From the NCBI GenBank assembly GCA_002839185.1, contig PGXO01000001.1:340549-404548 (forward strand): a stretch of DNA of 64,000 bases, given 5' to 3'. The position numbers and the translations under genes were made by a program. This document shows positions 17,803 to 26,579 of the stretch, piece by piece (positions within the stretch are counted from its first letter, which is position 1; each line of letters opens with the position of its first letter). This DNA comes from Synergistetes bacterium HGW-Synergistetes-1 (GTDB lineage Bacteria; Synergistota; Synergistia; Synergistales; Synergistaceae). Below the pieces are notes generated by a model, which saw only the letters and a list, made by a program, of their open reading frames with translations, made no database searches and was not told the origin of the DNA.

Positions 17803-19003
17803 ACGTATCACTCCCGTTTAAGTTTATTCTGGCAACTCCTGTTCTCAGGGCGGCATTTGCAACAGCTTTTGCAACAGCCGGCACTACCCTTGGATCGAGA
17901 GCAGATGGGATTATGTAATTTTTTGACAGTTCTTCATCGCTTACAAGTTCTGCCAGAGCCAGTGAAGCTGCAAGTTTCATTTCTTCGTTGATCCTTCTCG
18001 CCCTCACATCCAACGCTCCTCTGAATATACCCGGGAACCCCAGGCAGTTGTTGACCTGGTTCGGGAAGTCACTCCTTCCGGTAGCAATTACAGCTGCTCC
18101 TGCTGCCAGCGCCTCTTCAGGGAATATCTCAGGTGTGGGATTTGCCATAGCAAATATCACGGGATCCTTTGCCATTCTTCTGACCATATCCTGTGTCAGC
18201 AGCCCCGGTCTTGAAACTCCGAGAAATGCGTCTGCGCCCTCTATGACTTCAGCCAGCGGGCCCTTTGCGCCTGTTGGATTTGTAATGGCGGCAAGTTCCT
18301 CCTGCGCCCCGGTCATGCCTTCGGTATAGCCTGAGCAAAGAGCCCCATGTATATCGCACACAATTACATCCGCTGCTCCGGCGGATAGGAAATACCTTGC
18401 AATTGAGCTTCCTGCTGCTCCGGCTCCGTTTATGACGAGCCTGGCTCCCTCTATGGTACGACCCGTAAGCTTGAGAGCGTTTTTATAAGCAGCCAGAGCA
18501 ATTACAGCTGTTCCGTGCTGGTCGTCATGAAATACAGGGATATCAAGCTTTTCCTGGAGCTTCCTTTCTATTTCAAAACATCTGGGGGCGGAGATATCCT
18601 CCAGGTTTATACCACCGAACGAAACGGCTATCCTTGAGACCGTTTCTACGAAATCATCTACATCTTTCGTACTCACGGCTAGCGGTATTGAGTCGATCCC
18701 TGCAAACCTTTTAAAAAGACAGCTTTTACCTTCCATTACAGGCATTGAAGCCGCGGGACCAATATCTCCCAGCCCAAGCACCGCTGTGCCGTCTGTTATC
18801 ACGGCTACCAGGTTATTTTTAATTGTCAGGTCCCAGAGGGCATCAGGGTCGTTTTCTATCTTCCTGCATGGCTCTGCAACTCCCGGCGTGTAGACCAGTG
18901 CGAGGTCTTCCATGGTATCGATCGGGGTACGGCATTCAATGTTCAGTTTTCCTTTAAGTTTTTTATGCATTTCAAGCGATCTTTCAAAGATGTCGTTTAC
19001 CAA
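17786..19003 (-). CDS. NAD(P)-dependent malic enzyme
   Basis: It oxidatively decarboxylates malate to pyruvate. With 405 residues it belongs to the short bacterial form without a phosphotransacetylase domain. Visible features are YTPGVAEPCR, the DGTAVLGLGDIGP block, the metal-binding region EDISAPRCFEIE, HDDQHGTA, and a Rossmann motif GAGAAGSS. A TTG at 19003 fits best, because GAGGAG lies eight bases upstream; a GTG three codons earlier overlaps that site. It heads a three-gene set with lysA and the AbgA-like gene. Cofactor choice (NAD or NADP) cannot be read from the sequence with confidence. Confidence 0.92.
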   Translation of the reverse strand: MVNDIFERSLEMHKKLKGKLNIECRTPIDTMEDLALVYTPGVAEPCRKIENDPDALWDLTIKNNLVAVITDGTAVLGLGDIGPAASMPVMEGKSCLFKRFAGIDSIPLAVSTKDVDDFVETVSRIAVSFGGINLEDISAPRCFEIERKLQEKLDIPVFHDDQHGTAVIALAAYKNALKLTGRTIEGARLVINGAGAAGSSIARYFLSAGAADVIVCDIHGALCSGYTEGMTGAQEELAAITNPTGAKGPLAEVIEGADAFLGVSRPGLLTQDMVRRMAKDPVIFAMANPTPEIFPEEALAAGAAVIATGRSDFPNQVNNCLGFPGIFRGALDVRARRINEEMKLAASLALAELVSDEELSKNYIIPSALDPRVVPAVAKAVANAALRTGVARINLNGSDTFVCEI

Positions 19004-19146
19004 TATCAGCACTCCTCAGTTGTATGAATGTTGTTTTCTTTGTCGGACTTGTTCGGGTGATCATACCCTATTTCTTAATATTACTACTTCAGCAGGCAAG
19101 ATGCTATCATAATGGCCTACACAATGAATAAAAGGAGCTGATCCTC

Positions 19147-19677
19147 TTGGATAAAAAAACAATGCTTGAAAAGGCGGCCCATTTTCATGGACACACATGC
19201 GGAGGACTGCTGATAGGTGTATCAGCCGCTCACTATGCGATGGAACTTCTGGGAACAGAAGGATCGTCAAAGGATGAGGAGATCGTATGTGTCGCTGAAA
19301 ATGATTCATGCAGCGTGGACGCGATACAGTCCATCCTTGGGTGCAGCGCAGGCAAGGGCAATCTTATTTTCCGAATGAGAGGCAAGCAGGCCTTTTCCTT
19401 CTTCAACAGACAGACGGGAAAAAGTTTTCGTCTCGTACTTAAGGATCTGGATTTCAGCACTCCGGAGGAAAAGATGAACTTCATGCTGAATGCCGGAGGG
19501 GAAGATATTTTTGATGTCAAAGAGGTTTCGTTTGACCTCCCGTTAAAAGCCAAAATATACAAATCCAAAAGATGCGCCCTTTGCGGTGAGCTTACTGCGG
19601 AACCGTGGCTCAGGGTCCAATGCGGCAAAGAGGTCTGTATTGACTGCTTCCAAAATAATGATCCGCTTATAAGGTAA
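19147..19677 (+). CDS. FmdE-family protein with C-terminal zinc ribbon
   Basis: A 176-residue protein of the FmdE family, named after the E subunit of formylmethanofuran dehydrogenase but common in anaerobes without methanogenesis. The N-terminal domain has the family motif HFHGHTCGG (His 14, His 16, Cys 18) and a second block ENDSCSVDAIQ. A zinc ribbon at the C terminus uses Cys 143, 146, 164 and 167. The molecular function is not settled; links to molybdenum or tungsten enzymes have been proposed. It starts with TTG behind AAAGGAG, stands alone between two minus-strand operons, and ends at a bidirectional terminator. Confidence 0.85.
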   Translation: MDKKTMLEKAAHFHGHTCGGLLIGVSAAHYAMELLGTEGSSKDEEIVCVAENDSCSVDAIQSILGCSAGKGNLIFRMRGKQAFSFFNRQTGKSFRLVLKDLDFSTPEEKMNFMLNAGGEDIFDVKEVSFDLPLKAKIYKSKRCALCGELTAEPWLRVQCGKEVCIDCFQNNDPLIR

Positions 19678-19686
19678 AAAAACAAC

Positions 19687-19724
19687 GAGAGGCCCTTCTT
19701 TTTTATAAAAGTCAGGGGCCTCTC
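19687..19724. terminator. Bidirectional terminator between the FmdE gene and asd
   Basis: GAGAGGCCC (19687-19695) pairs with GGGCCTCTC (19716-19724) around a T/A-rich loop. Minus-strand read-out ends in a T run (GTTGTTTTTTT), plus-strand read-out in ACTCTTTT. It closes both convergent units. Confidence 0.8.
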
Positions 19725-19757
19725 ACTCTTTTGATCTGTTTGAGCTGCTGATATGTC

Positions 19758-20759
19758 TTAGAGAAGCTCTGCTATCTGTACTGCATTAAGAGCAGCGCCT
19801 TTGCGAAGATTGTCAGATACGACCCACATTGAGATCGCATTTTTCAACCCCGTGTCTTTCCTTATTCTGCCCACATAGACCGCGTCTTTACCCGCTCCTG
19901 TTATCGGCATCGGATAGACCGCATTTTTAGGATCGTCCAAAACGACTACGCCAGCAGCGTTACGAAGGATCTCCTTTGCCTTTTTCGGTGCAAGTTCCTT
20001 TTCGAACTGGGCAGTCACGCTCTCTCCGTGGCAACGAAATATCGGTACCCGCACTGTGATGCCGCTCACCATGAGTTCCGGAAGATGCATTATCTTGCGC
20101 GATTCATTTACCATCTTCCATTCCTCTTCAGATATGCCTTCATCATCAAAGGCGCCTATGTGAGGGAGAAGGTTAAATGCTATCTGGTGAGGATAGACGC
20201 CCCCACCCGGCATCTCTTTTCCTGCGAGAAGAGCCTCTGCTTCATTTTTAAGCGTCTCGACTGCTTTTATTCCTGTTCCTGCAACAGACTGGTATGTGCT
20301 TATGTTTACATACCTGAGTCCAGCTTCTTTATGAAGGGGCCATAGCGCGACTACTGCCTGGATGGTCGAACAGTTCGGGTTTGCTATTATACCTTTGTGT
20401 CCGGCGGCATCCCCTGGATTTATTTCGGGAACTACCAGCGGGACATCGGGGTCCATCCTCCATGCAGAGCTGTTGTCGATGACCACTGCGCCTGAGTCAA
20501 CAGCAACGGGGGCCCATTTTATGGAGGTCGATCCTCCCGCAGAGAAGAGAGCGATGTCAATATTTTTGAAAGACTCTTCAGATACTGCTTCGACAGTTAT
20601 TTCTTCTCCCCTGAAGACGATCTTGCTTCCTGCAGACCGTGGTGATGCGAGAGGCCTGATTTTTGAGACAGGATAATCCCTTTGTTCGAGAGTCTTGATC
20701 ATCTCTCTGCCTACAAGCCCGGTTGCCCCCAGGACAGCTACAGATCTCATCCTGTCCAT
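19758..20759 (-). CDS. asd: Aspartate-semialdehyde dehydrogenase
   Basis: This NADPH enzyme reduces aspartyl phosphate to the semialdehyde, the branch point to lysine, threonine and methionine. It has 333 residues: the Rossmann motif GATGLVGREM, the active-site Cys 130 in NPNCSTIQ, and the catalytic His in RCHGESV. The ATG shares one base with the lysC stop (TAATG). It is the last gene of thrC-thrB-lysC-asd, closed by the terminator at 19687-19724. Confidence 0.96.
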   Translation of the reverse strand: MDRMRSVAVLGATGLVGREMIKTLEQRDYPVSKIRPLASPRSAGSKIVFRGEEITVEAVSEESFKNIDIALFSAGGSTSIKWAPVAVDSGAVVIDNSSAWRMDPDVPLVVPEINPGDAAGHKGIIANPNCSTIQAVVALWPLHKEAGLRYVNISTYQSVAGTGIKAVETLKNEAEALLAGKEMPGGGVYPHQIAFNLLPHIGAFDDEGISEEEWKMVNESRKIMHLPELMVSGITVRVPIFRCHGESVTAQFEKELAPKKAKEILRNAAGVVVLDDPKNAVYPMPITGAGKDAVYVGRIRKDTGLKNAISMWVVSDNLRKGAALNAVQIAELL

Positions 20760-21991
20760 TAAAAAGAAGCCTCCTCAATAAAATGTTCATGGAGCGCCTT
20801 CACGGCATCTTCCGCCCTGTTTGAACCGACTATGCAGGTAAGAGCAAGTGCAGTTGAAGCTATCATTTCAATATTTATCCCCTCTTCTGCCAGCACAGTG
20901 AACATCTTTGAGGGTATTTCGGGGTGGTTTGCAATACCGGCACCTACTATCGTTACTCTTGCAATTTCTGTATCAAAAGAGACTCCCTGAGCTTCTATCT
21001 CCCTGCATATTTGGCGTGAAACCTGGATGGCTGTCTCTAAATTTGCTTTTTTGACGAGAAAACCTATATCGTTTACTCCGCCTCTCATGTTGTTCTGGAT
21101 TATCATTTCAGCGCCGACGCCATTTTCCGCCAGGCTGCTGAAAAGTCGTGCAGCGACGCCGGGAATATCAGGAACTCCCAGCAAAACAACTTTCGCGACC
21201 TGTGAATCGTGTACCACTGCTTTTATTACAAGACCTTCTGTAACCGGATTACTCATCACCCAAGTGCCCTCCTCTTCTGTAAAGCTGGAACCAACATAAA
21301 GCGGGATTTCATAGCGAGCCGCCATTTCGACACTGCGGGCCTGAAGAACATTCGCTCCCTGGACTGCCATCTCCATACACTCTTCAAAACCTATCCGTTC
21401 TATCTTTTTGGGCTTATTCACCACACGTGGGTCCCCTGACATTATGCCCTTAACATCTTTGAGCAGCTGACAGGATTCCGCACCCAGTGCGCCTGCCAGC
21501 GCAACTGCAGAAAGGTCTGAACCGCCCCTCCCCAGAGTTATAACATCACCGGAATCTGTAATGGCCTGAAATCCTGTTATCACTGCAACGATCCCTTCAT
21601 TCAAAGCTTTTTCAACGTTTTTCGGCTCTATGCTGTATATCCTGCCTTCCATGGGAAACCCCTTGGCTTTTATCCCGGCCTGCAGGGCTGTAAAAGACTG
21701 TGCCGGAATACCGAATTTCTGTATTGCTAAAGCCAGGAGCGCAACACTTTGCTGCTCACCTGTTGCAAGCAGCTGATCCATCTCACGCCCGTTGCTGGTG
21801 TTCGCAACATCTTTGGCAAGAGCCAGAAGATCATCTGTCATGTTGCCCATGGCTGAAACCACTACTGCTACCCTATATCCGCTGTCACGGACTTTCTTTA
21901 CGATCTGGGCGACATGTCTCATCCTTTCGGGGCCTGCAACAGAAGAACCCCCAAATTTTAAGACTGTAAGAGGAAGGCCTGCATGGTCCAT
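20759..21991 (-). CDS. lysC: Aspartate kinase (monofunctional)
   Basis: It phosphorylates aspartate, the first step to Lys, Thr and Met. It has 410 residues: kinase motif KFGGSSVAG at the N terminus, GRGGSD and the substrate region in the middle, and two ACT domains (about 265-410) that bind inhibitory amino acids. It is not fused to homoserine dehydrogenase. The ATG shares one base with the thrB stop (TAATG) and has GGGGG eight bases upstream. Being in a threonine T-box operon suggests this isozyme serves threonine synthesis. Confidence 0.96.
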   Translation of the reverse strand: MDHAGLPLTVLKFGGSSVAGPERMRHVAQIVKKVRDSGYRVAVVVSAMGNMTDDLLALAKDVANTSNGREMDQLLATGEQQSVALLALAIQKFGIPAQSFTALQAGIKAKGFPMEGRIYSIEPKNVEKALNEGIVAVITGFQAITDSGDVITLGRGGSDLSAVALAGALGAESCQLLKDVKGIMSGDPRVVNKPKKIERIGFEECMEMAVQGANVLQARSVEMAARYEIPLYVGSSFTEEEGTWVMSNPVTEGLVIKAVVHDSQVAKVVLLGVPDIPGVAARLFSSLAENGVGAEMIIQNNMRGGVNDIGFLVKKANLETAIQVSRQICREIEAQGVSFDTEIARVTIVGAGIANHPEIPSKMFTVLAEEGINIEMIASTALALTCIVGSNRAEDAVKALHEHFIEEASF

Positions 21992-22953
21992 TAATTATTC
22001 CCCCATACCCTTTCAATAGCATCTTTCAGCCCCATGTCAACAGTGACCTGGGGTCCCTGAGCACTGCTGTCAAGGACAAAGAACTGCGATCTGACACCAT
22101 GTTCCGTGAACGTCTTGCACATTGTTTCGGCAACCCTCTGAGTCGGTCCGTTGACAAGAGCAATTACTGAAGGCCCTGAGCCGCTTATTGCAACGCTCAG
22201 GCATTCAGGGAGTTCTCGCACCCTGGAAAAAATGACTTCCCCGCCGCTGAAGAGCTTGCTTCTGTACTGCTGGTGCAGCCTGTCATCCATACCCCATTTA
22301 AGGTAATCCCATTTGCCTGTTGCCCATGCGGCAGTAAGCAGAGCAGCTCTTCCCAGATTGAATACTGCGTCTTCAAACGGGACCTGTTTGGGAAGGGCTT
22401 TTCTTGCATCAGACGTTTTTACTCTTTCATCCGGAACTGCGACAACGCAGAGCACCTCAGGAGGAAGAGCCGGGAGGCTTACATACCTCAGGTTTTCTCC
22501 ATCCCAGCAGCTGACTACCATTCCTCCCAGGAAACAGGGGGCCACATTGTCAGGGTGGCCTTCGATCCGTGTCATCAGCTGGAGTAGATCAGCTTCTCCT
22601 GCTTCATGGCCTGTCAGGTATTTTGCTATCAGAACACCTGCAACTACAGCTCCGGCAGAACTGCCAAGTCCGCGGCAGAGGGGGATGATATTATGACACC
22701 AGAGTGAAAATCCCGGGCCTTTGACTCCCCATCTTTCACAGGCCACTTCGTAAGCCCTGACAACAAGATTCGCGGCCGGATCTGAAAGTTCTTTAGCTCC
22801 CTCTCCATGCGCTTCTATGTTGTATTGCTTTTCCGGCAACAGCTCAATTACCTTGAATATGTTGTAAAGGGAAACCGCCATGCCTATAGTGTCAAAACCG
22901 GATCCCAGATTGGCGCTGGTAGCCGGTACTCTCAGTGTTATCAGAGGATTCAA
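21991..22953 (-). CDS. thrB: Homoserine kinase
   Basis: This GHMP kinase makes O-phosphohomoserine for threonine synthase. It has 320 residues. Motifs are PATSANLGSGFD at the N terminus, the ATP loop PLCRGLGSSAGAVVAG, and SGSGPSVIAL near the end. The start is a TTG that overlaps the thrC stop by four bases (TTGA), so it should depend on coupled translation. Homoserine dehydrogenase, the step that makes its substrate, is absent from the operon. Confidence 0.95.
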   Translation of the reverse strand: MNPLITLRVPATSANLGSGFDTIGMAVSLYNIFKVIELLPEKQYNIEAHGEGAKELSDPAANLVVRAYEVACERWGVKGPGFSLWCHNIIPLCRGLGSSAGAVVAGVLIAKYLTGHEAGEADLLQLMTRIEGHPDNVAPCFLGGMVVSCWDGENLRYVSLPALPPEVLCVVAVPDERVKTSDARKALPKQVPFEDAVFNLGRAALLTAAWATGKWDYLKWGMDDRLHQQYRSKLFSGGEVIFSRVRELPECLSVAISGSGPSVIALVNGPTQRVAETMCKTFTEHGVRSQFFVLDSSAQGPQVTVDMGLKDAIERVWGNN

Positions 22954-23990
22954 CCTTTCATCACCTCCAGAAGTTCTGCAAGCGTGTCACCTATCTCTAT
23001 TGGCCTCCCAACCTGCGACATGGCTGTATCCGGATCTTTGAGGCCATTGCCTGTAAGCACCATTACTACTCTGATGCCCTTTGGGAGCCGTCCGAGTTTC
23101 TTGAGTTTTACCAACCCTGCCAGTGGGGCGCATGATGCGGGTTCTGCAAATATTCCGCCTTTTGATGAAAGGAAATACTGGGCAGAAAGGATCTCTTCAT
23201 CTGTAACAGAGTTGAATTCCCCGTTTGATTCCTTTACTGCATCTTTAGCCAGATGCGCGCTTACGGGGTTTCCAATACGTATAGCAGTGGCGATCGTCTC
23301 AGGCTCAGGACATGGCTCCCCTGTTACAAGAGGTGCAGCTCCCGCTGCCTGAAAACCCATCATTTTAGGCAGTGCCTTGATTTTTCCGATCTCCTCGTAC
23401 TGCCTGTAACCTGCCCAATAGGCACTGATATTGCCGGCGTTGCCTACAGGTATGGCATGCCAGTCCGGAGCTGCTCCGAGATCCTCACAGACCTCCCAGG
23501 CGCCGCTCCTCTGACCCCATAGACGATAGGGGTTTACTGAGTTGACGATGGCGTAGCCTTTTTCATCGGCAGCCTCCCTTGCCATTTCAAGCGCCCTGTC
23601 GAAATTTCCCTTTACTGCTATAACTTCGGCTCCGTACATCAACGCCTGTGCCAGCTTTCCAAGGGCAACTTTGCCTGCCGGCAGCAGTACATAACAGGGG
23701 ATCTGTGCTGCTGCAGCGTATGCTGCGGCAGAAGCTGAAGTATTGCCGGTAGAAGCACAGACAAGGGCTTTCGCACCGGATTCGAGTGCTTTGGCTACCG
23801 CCATTACCATTCCCCTGTCTTTGAATGAACCTGACGGGTTGCAGCCTTCAAGCTTTCCCCAGAGATCGATCTCCAGTTCTCTGCTTATACCTTCAAGGTG
23901 TACTAATGGTGTGTTTCCTTCTCCTAATGTTATAAGCGGCGTTTTGTCCGTTACGGGAAGAAGGCTTGCGTATCTTTGGATAACTCCCAT
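22950..23990 (-). CDS. thrC: Threonine synthase
   Basis: This PLP enzyme converts O-phosphohomoserine to threonine. It has 346 residues, the short class found in Bacillus and Thermus. The PLP lysine is in SGSFKDRGM, with STGNTSASAAAYAA as the phosphate cup. The ATG has AAGGGGG seven bases upstream, directly after the T-box terminator. It is the first gene of the operon and thus the direct target of tRNA-Thr control. Confidence 0.96.
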   Translation of the reverse strand: MGVIQRYASLLPVTDKTPLITLGEGNTPLVHLEGISRELEIDLWGKLEGCNPSGSFKDRGMVMAVAKALESGAKALVCASTGNTSASAAAYAAAAQIPCYVLLPAGKVALGKLAQALMYGAEVIAVKGNFDRALEMAREAADEKGYAIVNSVNPYRLWGQRSGAWEVCEDLGAAPDWHAIPVGNAGNISAYWAGYRQYEEIGKIKALPKMMGFQAAGAAPLVTGEPCPEPETIATAIRIGNPVSAHLAKDAVKESNGEFNSVTDEEILSAQYFLSSKGGIFAEPASCAPLAGLVKLKKLGRLPKGIRVVMVLTGNGLKDPDTAMSQVGRPIEIGDTLAELLEVMKG

Positions 23991-24009
23991 TTCAATTCCC
24001 CCTTAAAAT

Positions 24010-24287
24010 AATAAATACCGCCCCTGTACTTTGACAGGAGGCGGTATATTCCGCGGTTCCACTCCACTTCGGTCAGGTCTGTAAAAGACTTGCCCTCATT
24101 CGCGCTGTACAGGGCGCACCCTGATACCTTATCTGTTTAAATTCCAGCTTCGGCATCAGCTCAAGGGTGGTTTTCAAAGACATGGCAACCGAGATCTTCC
24201 AGCGCCGGCAAAGCCGGGATCCCGTCTCTGGGATGCTTTTTGTCCCTTACTATCCCTATCATCGCTGTTCAAAAATTAAGTTGATTG
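24010..24287 (-). promoter_or_regulatory. T-box leader (tRNA-Thr sensing) of the thrC operon
   Basis: Read on the minus strand, the leader has the T-box signs in order: AGAGA (about 24225), the Stem I distal motif GCTGGAAG (about 24204-24197), a specifier region GAAAACCACC with threonine codon ACC at 24171-24169 followed by A, the T-box GTGGAACCGCGG (about 24062-24051), and a GC-rich terminator ACCGCC/GGCGGT (24016-24046) with a T-rich tail. Uncharged tRNA-Thr would stabilise the antiterminator and switch on thrC-thrB-lysC-asd. The bulge TGGA predicts pairing with a UCCA end. Confidence 0.9.
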
Positions 24288-24293
24288 TGAGCG

Positions 24294-24322
24294 TTTATAC
24301 ATCTACTTAGAGTAATTGTCAA
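24294..24322 (-). promoter_or_regulatory. Sigma-70 promoter of the T-box/thr operon
   Basis: TTGACA (24317-24322) and TATAAA (24294-24299) with exactly 17 bp between them on the minus strand, about 10 bases upstream of the predicted T-box transcript. Confidence 0.85.
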
Positions 24323-24481
24323 GCAGTTCTAATGAATGGTAATATAGGAAATTATACACCAAGTTTGACTATCACTTCCTGGAGGGATAAAATCGTATAA
24401 ATAATGGTGTCGGAGTCCTTATTCGATTGGGGTCTGCCTTGCGTATTTACAGTTGGGCGCAGATACAAAGGAGTGAGCACT

Positions 24482-25837
24482 ATGACATTTAGCATGAAGG
24501 AACATGTTGAAAGTCTGGGAATCAAGACCGTACTTTCATATCTGGAAGGGGATCCGGAAAAAAATATCCCCAAAGTTGTAAAATGGGTAAAAATGTTTGA
24601 CAGAAAAGGGATTTATTCTGCAGCATATCCGGGACTTGAAAAAATTGTCTCGGACCCGCAAGACATGTGGTTCCAATTTATCAAGAGCCTCTATTCAGAC
24701 ATCGACCCTAAAGTGAGAAAACGGATATTCAGGAATTTTTTACTGCACTCAGCTATCGAGGGATTCAGCAAACGAGCAAAAAACGAGGAAAAATATAACT
24801 GCAACGTGCCGTGGGCTATACTTATGGACCCTACAAGCGCTTGCAACCTGCGCTGTAAAGGCTGCTGGGCTGCTGATTACGGCAGTTCTATGAATCTTGA
24901 GAAAGAAATATTGGACAAAATAGTCCAGGAAGGCAAAGAATTGGGCACATATACATATCTCTTCAGCGGCGGGGAACCACTCATGAGAAAGGATGACCTT
25001 TTAGATATTTGCAAAGAACATGACGATTGTTTATTTTTGGCATTCACAAATGCCACTCTGATAGACCATTCTTTCGCAGATCAAATGCTTAAAGTAAAGA
25101 ATTTTGTTCCTGCCCTAAGCATAGAGGGTTTTAAAGACGAGACCGATTTCAGAAGAGGCGAAGGAACATACCTTGCTGTTGAGAATGCCATGAGGGTCCT
25201 GAAAGAAAAGAAACTGCCCTTTGGTATATCCTGCTGCTATACAAGCAAAAACTACAAGTCGATAGGGAGTGATCAGTTTTTTGATCACATGATAGAGATG
25301 GGGGCAAAATTTGTCTGGCTCTTTACTTATATACCTATAGGCGAGAATGCGGTAATTGACCTGATGACAAACGCAAAACAGCGAGAATTTATGTACAGGC
25401 AAGTACGCAGCTTCAGAAAAACAAAGCCCATTTTTACAATGGATTTCTGGAATGACGGAGAATATGTAAACGGCTGCATCGCCGGAGGAAGAAGATATCT
25501 TCATATAAACGCAAATGGAGATATTGAGCCCTGTGCATTCATACACTATTCAGACTCTAATATCCGTAATAAAACACTGTTAGAAACTTATACGTCGCCT
25601 TTGTTTATGCAATACAGGCAAAATCAGCCATTTAACAAAAACCATCTGCGTCCCTGTCCCCTTCTGGACAATCCCGAACGTTTAAGGATGATAGTTGAAT
25701 TATCAGGTGCTAAGTCAACATATCCAGATAAACCCGAAGATGTCATAAGTTTAACTTCCAAATGCATGGACAGCTCAAAGCTCTGGGCTACTGTCGCGGA
25801 TAAACTCTGGGCTGAAAACATGGGGCATAAAAAATAG
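24482..25837 (+). CDS. Radical SAM protein with SPASM-like C-terminal region
   Basis: A 451-residue enzyme of unknown substrate. After about 105 residues of helical N-terminal extension comes the radical SAM core, with CNLRCKGC (Cys 121, 125, 128) for the SAM-binding [4Fe-4S] cluster and FSGGEPL. Behind the barrel, Cys 332, Cys 351, Cys 392 and a further Cys in SKCMD suggest an auxiliary iron-sulfur cluster of SPASM type. Such enzymes often modify peptides or proteins, but no small precursor gene was found next to it. The ATG at 24482 has AGGAG ten bases upstream. It stands alone between the divergent thr operon and greA. Confidence 0.85.
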   Translation: MTFSMKEHVESLGIKTVLSYLEGDPEKNIPKVVKWVKMFDRKGIYSAAYPGLEKIVSDPQDMWFQFIKSLYSDIDPKVRKRIFRNFLLHSAIEGFSKRAKNEEKYNCNVPWAILMDPTSACNLRCKGCWAADYGSSMNLEKEILDKIVQEGKELGTYTYLFSGGEPLMRKDDLLDICKEHDDCLFLAFTNATLIDHSFADQMLKVKNFVPALSIEGFKDETDFRRGEGTYLAVENAMRVLKEKKLPFGISCCYTSKNYKSIGSDQFFDHMIEMGAKFVWLFTYIPIGENAVIDLMTNAKQREFMYRQVRSFRKTKPIFTMDFWNDGEYVNGCIAGGRRYLHINANGDIEPCAFIHYSDSNIRNKTLLETYTSPLFMQYRQNQPFNKNHLRPCPLLDNPERLRMIVELSGAKSTYPDKPEDVISLTSKCMDSSKLWATVADKLWAENMGHKK

Positions 25838-25931
25838 GGAGTGCCTGTTGATATAAAAATATGTATACGCGCCTTTTTTCAAAGAGCAAAATCAACCTTA
25901 ATCACATACATTTTTTTACGTACAATATTAA

Positions 25932-25960
25932 TTGATATTTATAACTCTTTCTGCTAGAAT
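25932..25960 (+). promoter_or_regulatory. Sigma-70 promoter of greA
   Basis: TTGATA (25932-25937) and TAGAAT (25955-25960) with 17 bp between; transcription would start near 25967. Confidence 0.8.
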
Positions 25961-26003
25961 GCTTTCCGCACAGGAGTATTTCGACTAGGTGGTGTTTGGT
26001 CAC

Positions 26004-26498
26004 ATGGCAGCAACAAAGGCATACGATGACAAAGTTATTATGACACGCGAAGGATACGACAAACTCAAAGCAGAGCTCATAGCACTGCGCGGAGACGGAA
26101 GAGCCGAGATAGCCGCCAAACTTGAAGAAGCGAGAGGATTCGGCGATCTCAGCGAAAACGCTGAATACCACGCAGCCAAGGAAGAACAGGAGAAACTTGA
26201 AAATAGGGTACTCTGGCTTGATTACCAGCTAGGTAAAGCCAAGATAGTTGACGCAGAGGATGTTGATACAAGCTCAGTAAGCCTTGGGACAACAGTCACT
26301 CTAAAAGACCTGGACCTCAAAAAAACTCTTATCTATACCCTTGTAGGAACTGAAGAAGCTGACATAAAAGAAAACAGGATCTCTGCCGCCAGTCCGGTCG
26401 GAATGGCGATAACCGGCAAAAAGATCAATGACGAGGTCATGGTCAGAACTCCCCGCGGCATAAGACATTTAAAAATAATGAAAATCAGGCTTAAATAA
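26004..26498 (+). CDS. greA: Transcription elongation factor GreA
   Basis: GreA rescues backtracked RNA polymerase by stimulating transcript cleavage. It has 164 residues, with the N-terminal coiled coil carrying the acidic tip GFGDLSENAEY (the Asp and Glu that reach the active site) and the C-terminal FKBP-like domain ending in SPVGMAITGKK and KIMKIR. The ATG at 26004 is nine bases after AGGTGGTG; GTG codons inside that site are not needed. It is a single-gene unit with its own promoter and terminator. Confidence 0.96.
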   Translation: MAATKAYDDKVIMTREGYDKLKAELIALRGDGRAEIAAKLEEARGFGDLSENAEYHAAKEEQEKLENRVLWLDYQLGKAKIVDAEDVDTSSVSLGTTVTLKDLDLKKTLIYTLVGTEEADIKENRISAASPVGMAITGKKINDEVMVRTPRGIRHLKIMKIRLK

Positions 26499-26517
26499 AG
26501 CCTGATTTTTTTATTTT
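26481..26517 (+). terminator. Rho-independent terminator of greA
   Basis: AATCAGGC and GCCTGATT form the stem, followed by seven T. It overlaps the last codons of greA. Confidence 0.85.
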
Positions 26518-26579
26518 TATGTTTAGGTTACAATTATATAATGTTTAGCTGAAAACTAAATATTAAATGTCTCTTTTTC

